A stretch of DNA of 64,000 bases from Temnothorax longispinosus. Lineage: Eukaryota > Arthropoda > Insecta > Hymenoptera > Formicidae. The translations under genes and the position numbers were made by a program. Below the pieces are notes generated by a model. That model was not told where the DNA came from, ran no database searches, and was given only the letters and a program-made list of their open reading frames with translations. Below are positions 48,130 through 54,322 of the stretch, piece by piece (the first letter of the stretch is position 1; each line of letters begins with the position of its first letter). The stretch lies in NCBI RefSeq assembly GCF_030848805.1, contig NC_092361.1:6386001-6450000 (forward strand), given 5' to 3'.

Positions 48130-49165
48130 GAAAGTCCCCTATTATGAGACAGAATCCTAATATGAGATATGTTAAGTTAAAAGGCCCTATATAGGTCCCA
48201 TCTGTTGATCCCACTATGAAAAAACCCCGCCATCTCATATTAGGAACCTATCTTACAATAGGGGACTTTCCTCTATGTATGTAAAAATTGCATAGATTTG
48301 AAGAGAACATTTAATGGTTTTTTTTTCATGTTATTATTTTTAAAATATATCTCAAGTTTTAATAACACGTAGCAAAATGATGGTCGGAAGTATTTATGAG
48401 TACCTATAGAGTTGTTTTACAATATAAATCATAAGCACTCTAAATTTTTAAAACGTTTTCCAACAATTTTTAACTTTGAACTATCGAATTCTTAATTAAG
48501 TAATAATAATATTAATAAATATAGTAAATATATGTACGACGTACGGAATATTTTTAAAATATGGAAAAACGTGTGGCCGCGTGCTCAGCGCGGGTCGCGC
48601 TCGTGAATGAAGTGACGCGATCGTATCAAATATTATTAGACTAAATCGTTAGCTAAAAAAAATTTGATTTTAATCGCCCATTAAATCTTTCGTAATTTAG
48701 AAATCCACGAAATGATCTTTTCGTATACTATCCATTAGGTAACGCGATACGTTTATTTTACCTATTTACCTTGTGGCGATCGTGGACCTCCGGGAGAAGA
48801 AACATTGAAAGCTTGCAGCACTCTTCTCTGGGTCTTCTCCTTTCTTAATACGTACACCTCATGTACTTCTCGAGAAAAGAAAAAGGTTCGAGAGAGAAGA
48901 GATAAAAAAGGAGCAAAAACGATAATCAAACTGTAAATCTAGAAAAAGAAAGAAGGGACAGTCTTGGGATTGCGCGCGCACGAGAGAGCTTCCGCGAGCT
49001 TGCGACGGCACGTGAACCGCAACGGCCAAGTGGCGCAACTGAACTCAGCTGAACCGAGTCGGAGCTTAAATTACCGAAGAGAGAGAGAAGGTGGCGAGGG
49101 TGGCGGCGGCGGTGGTGGTGGCGGTAGCGGAACAGAGAGTGAGAATCGCGTCGTCTCCCTCGCAT
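9627..49165 (-). CDS. Multi-exon gene: PPxY-motif protein with C-terminal CaaX box, about 478 aa
   Basis: Reconstructed from eight minus-strand exons: 49165-49075, 48868-48770, 24491-24244, 20436-20408, 20302-19986, 19772-19558, 10904-10603, 9762-9627. All junctions are GT-AG and all phases agree (total 1437 nt including stop). Protein features: no signal peptide or membrane helix; residues about 157-261 are basic and Ser/Thr-rich; two related motifs LYATIP (281-286) and LYAAIP (310-315); PPTY at 321-324 and again at 337-340, followed by PPPPW; a Gln/Tyr-rich stretch at about 399-412; C-terminus CSLM (475-478). PPxY is the ligand of WW domains as in NEDD4-family ubiquitin ligases; CaaX with final Met usually directs farnesylation. 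The inferred role is a membrane-attached adaptor. The family was not recognised. The 3' half is firm; the N-terminal exon is uncertain and real 5' exons may lie elsewhere. Confidence 0.6.
9763..10602 (-). other. Intron 7 of the minus-strand gene
   Basis: Bounded by CCCAG|GTGAGT and GTGCTTGCAG|. It contains a perfect 10-base inverted repeat (10015-10024 and 10061-10070) but nothing else recognised. Confidence 0.55.
10015..10070. repeat. 10-bp perfect inverted repeat
   Basis: CGTCTCAAGA at 10015-10024 and its exact reverse complement at 10061-10070, spaced by 36 bases. It could be the remnant of a small foldback element or a chance hairpin. Confidence 0.6.
10603..10904 (-). CDS. Exon 7: second PPTY motif and Gln/Tyr-rich stretch
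   Basis: Starts after ATTTATTATTTGCAG and ends at the strong donor CCCAG|GTGAGT, 302 nt, phase 0 in and phase 2 out. It encodes TGRPPTYEEYY followed by a PPPPW segment, a helical-looking stretch around QARRELLASQPEFREYL, then a QYQYQYQQQ run made from CAA/CAG/TAT codons. The balance of codons, strong splice sites and the PPTY motif just after the exon boundary make this one of the best-supported exons in the window. Confidence 0.78.
11371..11436. repeat. Perfect 24-bp inverted repeat
   Basis: Bases 11371-11394 and 11413-11436 are exact reverse complements, built from TTAATTAA units around TTCTG, with an 18-base spacer. Each arm is itself partly palindromic. Perfect identity suggests a young hairpin or selection; no coding frame is inside. 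Confidence 0.85.
12528..12660. mobile_element. MITE with GGCC-starting terminal inverted repeats
   Basis: A 133-base element with both ends forming an inverted repeat: GGCCGATATTCATAGT on the left and its near-complement ending TACCGGCC on the right. The arms continue inward through AAGACCGTCTTAAGAT, so most of the element folds back. It is flanked by TAT on both sides (12525-12527 and 12661-12663), a likely 3-bp target duplication. Internal transposase is absent. A 3-bp duplication is reminiscent of PIF/Harbinger elements, but the assignment is open. Confidence 0.75.
12770..12805 (+). other. Possible transposon terminus (TACAGGGT type)
   Basis: The string TATACAGGGTTGAGTCTGTA resembles the ACAGGGTG ends common at the borders of insect DNA transposons. 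A similar ACAGGGTGTGTCAGAAAT string lies at about 55090. No matching inverted partner was found nearby, so this is at most a solo end. Confidence 0.2.
14003..14030. repeat. (CT)n microsatellite
   Basis: Uninterrupted CT dinucleotide run of about 14 units in intron 6 of the minus-strand gene. Confidence 0.9.
15311..15350. repeat. (CT)n microsatellite
   Basis: CT run of about 20 units with two interruptions (GCTC and TGTC) in intron 6 of the minus-strand gene. Confidence 0.9.
19558..19772 (-). CDS. Exon 6: tyrosine motifs and first PPTY
   Basis: Acceptor TTCTCTCTCGGCAG and donor TGGCAG|GTAAGA; 215 nt, phase 1 in, phase 0 out. It encodes two related short repeats, LYATIPDTPS and LYAAIPSMTS, each a tyrosine with Ile at +2 and Pro at +3, then SPPPTYDVAV. 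The exon stops ten codons after the tyrosine of PPTY and the next exon brings a second PPTY within 16 residues, so two WW-ligand motifs straddle the intron. The tyrosine repeats may be phosphorylation or endocytic signals; that is inference. Confidence 0.78.
19773..19985 (-). other. Intron 5 of the minus-strand gene
   Basis: Short 213-base intron bounded by TACATCG|GTTAGT and a pyrimidine-rich CTCTCTCGGCAG. Nothing else recognised. Confidence 0.6.
19986..20302 (-). CDS. Exon 5: basic, Ser/Thr-rich segment
   Basis: Acceptor GCATTTTTCCAG and donor ATCG|GTTAGT; 317 nt, phase 2 in, phase 1 out. It encodes a CxC near the start (KVCACGV), a short hydrophobic stretch (KLTILLPK), then a long Lys/Arg/Ser-rich part with many SR/TR pairs, probably disordered and a candidate phosphorylation region. 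An ATG lies at the very start of the exon and could serve as a start codon if the upstream exons are non-coding; that shorter protein would be 322 aa. An internal GAAG|GTATGT string looks like a donor but would leave a 16-base exon. Confidence 0.7.
20303..20407 (-). other. Intron 4 of the minus-strand gene (tentative)
   Basis: 105 bases between the tentative micro-exon 4 donor TCT|GTGAGC and the acceptor of exon 5. Confidence 0.35.
20408..20436 (-). CDS. Tentative 29-nt micro-exon 4
   Basis: Exon 3 ends in phase 0 and exon 5 requires phase 2, so a linking exon is needed. This 29-nt piece has a good pyrimidine tract and acceptor (TTTCTTTTTTCGAAG), a donor GTGAGC, no in-frame stop and exactly the phases wanted. 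It adds NNQHRAVAR plus a split Leu codon. The fit is encouraging but only one of several conceivable solutions. Confidence 0.4.
20514..20557. repeat. (GT)n microsatellite
   Basis: About 22 uninterrupted GT units, lying in intron 3 of the minus-strand gene. Confidence 0.95.
21299..21333. repeat. (GA)n microsatellite
   Basis: About 17 uninterrupted AG units, in intron 3 of the minus-strand gene. Confidence 0.95.
22308..22369. repeat. Poly-G plus (GA)n microsatellite
   Basis: A run of about ten G residues followed by about 26 uninterrupted GA units, in intron 3 of the minus-strand gene. Confidence 0.95.
24244..24491 (-). CDS. Exon 3 of the PPxY/CaaX gene
   Basis: Acceptor TTTTCTTCGACAG, donor CGAC|GTTAGT (same donor hexamer as exon 5); 248 nt, phase 1 in, phase 0 out. 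It encodes an acidic Ser/Gly start, then RVPPPETISRAL, an aromatic patch FFRPFMPAGYQRHAG, cysteines in NCPGFVYDG and SCSRG, and an acidic end (SLEDAEISD). The first base of the opening Asp codon comes from exon 2 and matches its phase. If the donor is not used the frame stops eight codons later, giving a truncated protein. Domain not recognised. Confidence 0.58.
28953..29018 (+). other. Imperfect hairpin, weak small-RNA candidate
   Basis: GATTAGG and CCTAATC close a stem that extends outward through ACATC/GATGT with a two-base bulge and inward, after a short internal loop, through ATTATG/CATAAT around a five-base loop. Length and shape resemble a microRNA precursor. No known microRNA was recognised in either arm, and such stems arise often in 64 kb of DNA. 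Confidence 0.15.
36375..36415. repeat. (GA)n microsatellite
   Basis: GA run interrupted by AAAG variants, in intron 2 of the minus-strand gene. Confidence 0.9.
38311..38358 (+). CDS. Candidate alternative first coding exon, 16 codons
   Basis: ATG in the context AACAATGGCG opens a 48-base frame encoding MASTRASSSGLPQSRQ and ending at a strong donor CAG|GTAAGG in phase 0. The next plus-strand exon with a phase-0 start is exon 2 of the PPSY/CaaX gene at 61536, about 23 kb downstream, so this could be an alternative N-terminus of that gene. The Ser-rich composition resembles that gene's predicted exon 1. No other evidence, and the link is speculative. Confidence 0.25.
40912..40936. repeat. Short (CT)n microsatellite
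   Basis: CT run with one TTTC interruption, in intron 2 of the minus-strand gene. Confidence 0.8.
43695..43770. repeat. Compound (GA)n / poly-G microsatellite
   Basis: Two GA blocks separated by ATTA, followed by G-rich sequence with GGGA units. On minus it translates to poly Ser-Leu, which produces a spurious open frame at 43602-43955. Confidence 0.9.
48076..48126. repeat. (TA)n microsatellite
   Basis: About 25 TA units directly abutting the left end of the mariner-type MITE; the element may have inserted into this TA-rich target. Confidence 0.95.
48127..48273. mobile_element. Mariner-type MITE with TA target duplication
   Basis: A 147-base element whose ends, GAGGAAAGTCCCCTATT and its reverse complement, are perfect over 17 bases and continue as imperfect inverted repeats for about 45 bases, including CCTAATATGAGAT. 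Both ends are flanked by TA (48125-48126 and 48274-48275), the target preference of Tc1/mariner transposases. No transposase inside. It sits in the minus-strand gene's large intron, about 500 bases from exon 2. Confidence 0.82.
48770..48868 (-). CDS. Exon 2 of the PPxY/CaaX gene
   Basis: A long pyrimidine tract precedes the acceptor (CTTTTTCTTTTCTCGAG) and the donor is CACAAG|GTAAAT. It is 99 nt, phase 1 in, phase 1 out, matching exon 3, where the split codon becomes Asp. It encodes VHEVYVLRKEKTQRRVLQAF, then Gly/Pro/Ser-rich residues. AGAAG at the acceptor gives two alternative AGs three bases apart (NAGNAG), so a one-residue variant is possible. It has no in-frame ATG, so a coding exon must precede it if it is coding. 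Confidence 0.48.
48869..49074 (-). other. Intron 1 of the minus-strand gene (tentative)
   Basis: 206 bases between the weak donor TTCG|GTAATT and the exon 2 acceptor. A second strong acceptor-like TTTCTTTTTCTAG lies near 48937, so the first exon could join elsewhere. Confidence 0.25.
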
Positions 49166-49270
49166 CGATTTACTGACAGTGGCGTGCGCTTCGCGACTCG
49201 TTCGCGAGAGGCTCGCGCACTCCAGGAAAAGCGGGAAAACGAGAGAAGAGCGTGTTCCCGAATTTGGGAA
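48960..49270 (-). promoter_or_regulatory. CpG-rich promoter-like block of the minus-strand gene
   Basis: About 300 bases of GC-rich, CpG-dense DNA with GGTGGCGGC repeats and a CACGTG E-box-like site, sitting just upstream of minus-strand exon 2 and set in AT-rich flanks. Location and composition suggest the transcription start region; the strand is inferred from the neighbouring exon. Confidence 0.4.
49075..49165 (-). CDS. Tentative first coding exon of the minus-strand gene
   Basis: ATG at 49165 opens a 30-codon frame (Arg/His-rich, partly from a CCGCCACCACC-type low-complexity stretch) that ends in phase 1 at TTCG|GTAATT, fitting exon 2. The donor is weak and the peptide is of low complexity. 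A TCAGT initiator-like string lies only ten bases upstream of the ATG, which would give an unusually short leader. True start may be elsewhere, for example in exon 3 or further upstream. Confidence 0.2.
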
Positions 49271-52200
49271 ATTTTTTGACAGCGCTTCAATCGCAAGAGA
49301 AAATAGCGTGGGTTTATGTCACGAGCTCTCTTTTTTTTGAAGAGCTGAAACTCTCTGAGCGTGGTTTCCAGGATATTCCGCCCTTGCGAGCGTATCAAGA
49401 CCGCCACTTTTCGAGAAACCGCTATTAGGGTCGGAATTATTTGGCCATAACAACGGTTGAAATTGCTCACGTGGATCGCGAAATACAACGCGTAATTTGG
49501 AAGGGAAAAAAACTTATTTTCTAAATAATGACGACAAATTGGCAGCAGATTCGACTCGACTTTCGTTATCGATCTGTCAAGCTGTTCAATATTTAAACAA
49601 CTGTTAATATATACCCAAGCAGCAAAGCAGGGGCATCTTGAGCAAACCAAAATCAGATTGGCCTAATTAAGTGAAGAATTACCAACTTTCGACATAAAAA
49701 ATGTCTTAAAAGTCAAATAGCGTTTCAAGTGTTGTGAATTGATTTTGTCTTATAGAATAAAAACAAATCTGTAAAAAGTTGCATGCATTAAGGAAATATC
49801 TTAATTATTCCGAATAAAATTCTCAAATAGTCTCCACTTGGAAGTTTAAAACTTTCCGTCAAATATTTAACTCAGATTAGAATCGATGAGCATCGATAAA
49901 AATCAGTATCAAATTGTATAAATAAAAGGAAACATTGCTCCTGTTCGTTCCGTACACTTTTAATGAGAATCGAAGGAGTCTCGTGCTGGCCGCGATTGGT
50001 TCTCAAGACAGTACCACCTCTCAAATACGGCCGAAAGCCTTGTAGTAGAGCGAGAGAAAAAGAGATGAAGGATACTTGAGCCGTTTTGTTTCGAAATGAA
50101 TACTACCTTTCAGAAAGTACTAGCAGCACAAAACTCGCAAACTGCAGCACAGTTACATCATGTACAACGAAAGTCTTATAATGTAATTAAACTTGAGAAA
50201 TGCCAAAGTCCGGGGAAAATTGAGGATCGACGAATGCGAGAACAAAGGTCGAGAAATTTCAACGTGGAAACTCGTGAAGACTGATGAAAATGAATTTGAT
50301 GAAAAACAAGCGACTTCATTCATTGACGATATCGCAATATATTGCATTAAGGGATAAGATAATAAAAATAAAAAATAGATTAGATTTAAAATTTTCTTGT
50401 TGAAAATTAATGAATGTGTGGAATATTTATATGTTTTAATATATTATAAATGTTTATATTAACTATCTATCTACATTCCACATTTCATACAAAAATATTG
50501 AAAAGTATGTATTAAAATTATTGACTTTCTTGGAAATAACGTGTATAAAAAGTTCAAATTAGATAGTGACTCTAATTAAACTTAGAGTAATTTAAAATAA
50601 ATTTTTTTCTTATTCCTTATATACTCATAACTGTTTGTAAAAACATTCTGATATTTTTCAAAATAATAAAACGACATGCTTTTAGATTCATTAAATTAAA
50701 ATTTCATAAGAAAACAATTATCTTGTTTATAAAAATAATTTAACAGTTGATCGAAAATTCACTAAGAAATCTATCTAAAAATATCAAATTTGAAACAATA
50801 TTTATTGATAAATTTGTTAATTATCAGAGCCATCTTTAGAAAGTTGCAATTTATTAAACATTATTTGTTAATCTATTCTATTTTTTAATATTATCAAAGT
50901 ACTTGGTTTAAGATTTTTTCGAACTTTTATAATAGCCTGACCCTTTAATGGAAAAAAAACCACAAAGTATGTTCAAAGCGTGCAAAGCTTCTTGGTATAC
51001 TTCTATTCCTTTTGGCTAACGTGCCAGTAACAAAATTCGCTACATAAGTAGGAGAAGGTCCCTGCGGGGCGATACACTCCCGCAATCGCCTTTCCTGAAA
51101 TCAGCGTTTTCCGAATCGTAATCTCAGGATGCTTCGACCGATGTCTATACCGCCGATATGCTTCAATCAACGCTCGTAGTTGGTATGGTCGTTATTTCGG
51201 TGCTCATGTTCCTGACTGAAATTCCCCGTGCTAATTAGCATTTGAAGCTTGTGGCGCGATTACTCGCGCGATTCAACTGCAATATTCCTGACAGTTGAAT
51301 GTTATAATGCTTCGGCGAAGCAACGCCAACGTACCGAAATTGCCATACCTCAAGGGAAAGTTACACGCGGCTCGGCGTCAATGAATAAAATTCAACCCTC
51401 TTTATTTCTAAAGATTTTTGTTTCATATCATACTATAAAGATTAGATTTCTTGCCCAAAGCGATATACCTCAACTCAACTTAGCTCATTAATATACATCG
51501 AAATTTATACATTATTAGTGGGCCAACTTGACGAACACAAAAGTAAGTTGATTATCGCGCGCTTGATTACATTATTAGAGACCAGCAGTGAAGAACCGTG
51601 TATGTCAGGCTTACCTATCACGTGTGATTAACAATTCGAGTTTGGAACTTCGTTAGATAACCGGCCCACTCTCGAGGGCTTCATTAACAATTTGGCGGAA
51701 CGAGCAAAAACGAGAATTCGCGACGGAGAAGCGGATAGAGCGGGATTTTTTGTCTTGGCAACCTTTATTCGTCCTGCGTGACGCGCAAGCGATTACGTTA
51801 TCGCGCGATGCGATGGTGGCGTGACAGAGAACAGGAAAAATATATAACGAACACGAAAAAGCGACATCGGTAACGATAAAAACTCCGGCGGAAACGAGCG
51901 GTACGAAAACCGTTTGGGTTTCTGCCGTCGCTTCTTCCTTTTTTTCCCCCGGCACAATGATGAGAACAATATATCGGGGATTTGGATTTTAACGATTTTC
52001 CTGCAACGATGTTTCGCAACAGTGATGTTTTTTCTCTCGGTATACATGCTCTAATAAAAAAAGAAAGAAAAGGTGTACGGTTGTACGCACTTGTCGAGAA
52101 AATTCCTACAGCTATTTTCCACAAAAAAGTACGTTACTTTAATATATACTTTTTTTATGCTATTAAAGTAATAGACTGAAATTTTCAATCTGCAAGATGT

Positions 52201-52941
52201 TGTAATCATCAAACCAACAGTTTAAAAACATTAACTATACAATCTAATCAGTTTATTCTCGATATTGTATAATCAGACGAATGAATAAACGATGATGCGA
52301 TGGAGAAGAAGATAGCCCTTGACGTTTCTATGAAATATTAATGTTTTACGATGACAACATGACGAATGGACCATGCGTCTTTTTCTCACACAATTATTTC
52401 CATTGTACTTCTCTATTCGTACATATCATCTATATATTTTCTATTCCCAAAGTAAATTTCGTGCTCCATCAAGCACAATTAATTCTCAGTTAACTTTAAA
52501 TAGACTTTCATGGAATTTGAGTTTAAAGTTTTATTATAAAAATAAATATTAAAGATTGGAAAATTTTTGTGTTAATAAATAACAATCATTCTTATTGTCA
52601 TTAAGGAAAGATAATATGCAATGGCCGTATAAATGATTTTAAGACACTCTGTGTTTAAACGTGTCGCAGATGCCAGCTTACGAATGACAGAAGTAATTAA
52701 TTTTTCATACTGCTCATCAGAGAAACAATCCGACATCTTGATTCCTACTATTATCGGTGCGCGCCCATCTGTCATAAAATTTTAATTAAAATTCAGAATT
52801 CTCGAGGATCCACCGGGATTTCAGACGAAGAGATATGGAGGCTTTGACACGATAGGAGAGGCGCGCGCCGCGGGAAACGTTAAGATTCAGAACTCTGTTT
52901 GAGAAATCTCAAGTCTGATTATATGATAAGAGGTTTACCCA

Positions 52942-52988
52942 TCTAACGTCTTCCAGACATTCTGGGAGACATTCTGGGAGACGTTAGA
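52942..52988. repeat. Short hairpin with internal tandem repeat
   Basis: A 16-base arm TCTAACGTCTTCCAGA pairs with its counterpart at 52973-52988 with one mismatch; between them a 13-base unit AGACATTCTGGG- is duplicated. It follows the stop codon of the small minus-strand frame directly. Confidence 0.6.
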
Positions 52989-53091
52989 GGGATAAATTGG
53001 CAAGGCAACCGATAAAAATAGCTAGAATGAGGAGGTCAGCGATGGCGGAGAAGACCAATATATAATAAATCAACATGATTTCCTTATCCAT
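52984..53091 (-). CDS. Possible 35-aa membrane micropeptide
   Basis: ATG at 53091 opens 35 codons: MDKE followed by a strongly hydrophobic run of about 25 residues (LIYYILVFSAIADLLILAIF) and a short tail. A good acceptor (CCTTTGCCTTCCCGCAG) lies 19 bases upstream of the ATG, as expected for an exon with a short leader. The size and layout, a charged N-terminus then a single helix, recall SERCA-regulating insect micropeptides, but no sequence match is claimed. Alternatively it is chance, or an exon of another gene. Confidence 0.2.
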   Translation of the reverse strand: MDKEIMLIYYILVFSAIADLLILAIFIGCLANLSL

Positions 53092-53879
53092 AACCGATAT
53101 CTCATCGTTTCTGCGGGAAGGCAAAGGAAGGTTGAATCCTAACGTTTCCCGTGGCGCGCGTCTCTCCATGGCGACGCGTAACTGCACATCTAAGGGGAGA
53201 TTTAGAGGTTTCCTTCCCTTACAAGATGCTCGATCGCATTTGTCAAGAAGAAGGATTCCTTATAAAAAGCGTCTTTCAATTGTGAAAACGACTGTTTTTG
53301 CAGTCATTCCGATCACGAAGAAAAAGAAAGTTTTCTTCTGTCTTACCGTGCAAACCGCATTTAAAATAATTGCAAACTTTTCATTATTATTATTATTGAA
53401 ATTAATAAAAATATATAAAAAAAATATTTTAAAGATGCATACAGAATGTCTCGAAATCACTGGACATAATTTTCACTATGGATTTTTTAGTCAATTCAGA
53501 CTCGATTTCTTTCTAGCAAAATAAAGACATGTAAAATAAATAAAATGCATCTGATTAACTTTCTTGAAAGAAAAAGTAAATAATAAATCAGAATCAATAA
53601 TTTTTAATTAATTTAAAATAGAATTTATTTTAATATAATATCAATTTAAAATTTAGTTACGAAAACGAGCGATATTAAAAATTAAAAAATTGTTACAAAT
53701 TATTTCCTTTAACATTGCTAAAAAAAAAATACTTTTAAAACCTCGATCGGTTAGAAAAGCTGCGAGACATTTAGTGTTCTCAAGACATCTGATATTATTA
53801 CCCTATTTTATGATATGTTTATTGAGCTAAGTTTCTCGATTGATTAATGACTCGCGCATCGAAAATTTCATTCAGCCTA

Positions 53880-54240
53880 GGGTAAGTGGGCGGCAGTGAG
53901 AGGGTAGGTGGACGGGAGGAGGCGGCGCAAGCGAAGAGGGTGAGAGAGAGGGTGAGAACTTGTACTTCGAGGCAGGCCGGTTAGGGGCGCTACACCCCCT
54001 TTGCCAACATGGCTGTCGCGGTCTGATACTACGCACGAGCCACCACGCATCCGGACGCCCGTGCCACTGTTATCAAGAAAACGCAGCAATACGCGCAAGC
54101 GGAAAAATCACGTGAGTACAGTAGATTCGCGGCGAGAATCCCGCGCCGATGTGACATTCGCGGATGTAAAAATCCATCGCGGAAACGTCGCTAAAACGAA
54201 ATATTCGCGTTGAACGGACCGAGTGTTATCCGACAAGGTA
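53880..54240 (+). promoter_or_regulatory. CpG-rich promoter and probable 5'UTR exon of the plus-strand PPSY/CaaX gene
   Basis: GC-rich block between AT-rich flanks. It holds CCAACATGGCTG (54005-54016), which matches the YY1/Pleiohomeotic-type CCAT core often found just downstream of starts of transcription, and two plus-strand donors: ATCAC|GTGAGT (cut after 54111) and CAAG|GTACGG (cut after 54237). The ATG in the YY1-like site opens only five codons, so the exon would be non-coding. The next plus-strand gene is at 60.86 kb, which has an acceptor at 60808. Confidence 0.4.
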
Positions 54241-54269
54241 CGGGCTGCCCTGCGTGCGAGTTACATGGT

Positions 54270-54322
54270 ATACGTGTGTGTGTGTATGTATGTATGTGTG
54301 TGTGCGTGCGTGTGTGTATCCT
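54270..54322. repeat. GT-rich microsatellite
   Basis: GT units mixed with TATG repeats, in the presumed first intron of the plus-strand gene. Confidence 0.75.

Larger units (their letters stand above)
24492..48769 (-). other. Intron 2 of the minus-strand gene, about 24 kb
   Basis: A very long intron by this reconstruction. Contents seen: overlapping long chance frames at 24647-25724, a candidate hairpin at 28953-29018, microsatellites at 36375-36415, 40912-40936 and 43695-43770, a candidate first exon on the opposite strand (38311-38358), and a mariner-type MITE at 48127-48273. No further cassette exon with suitable phase was found by eye, but short ones could be missed. Confidence 0.45.
49271..53879. 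other. Intergenic region between the divergent genes
   Basis: AT-rich DNA between the two promoter-like blocks. Apart from a possible small membrane-peptide frame (52984-53091, minus) and a short hairpin (52942-52988), nothing was recognised. The frame 50096-50284 (plus, 62 aa) has a reasonable start context but no splice or family support. Confidence 0.5.

Noticed and set aside
49066..49650. 194-aa minus-strand open frame
   Set aside because: It runs through GC-rich promoter-like DNA and AT-rich flank, has no domain and is not in phase with the neighbouring exons.
50096..50284. 62-aa plus frame with fair start context
   Set aside because: No splice sites, domain or neighbouring coding signal; expected by chance.
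52984..53110. Joining the hydrophobic minus-strand exon at 53 kb to exon 2 of the PPxY/CaaX gene to make a transmembrane protein
   Set aside because: The phase would fit through ATCG|GTTGCC, but that donor is very weak and no better one is in frame.
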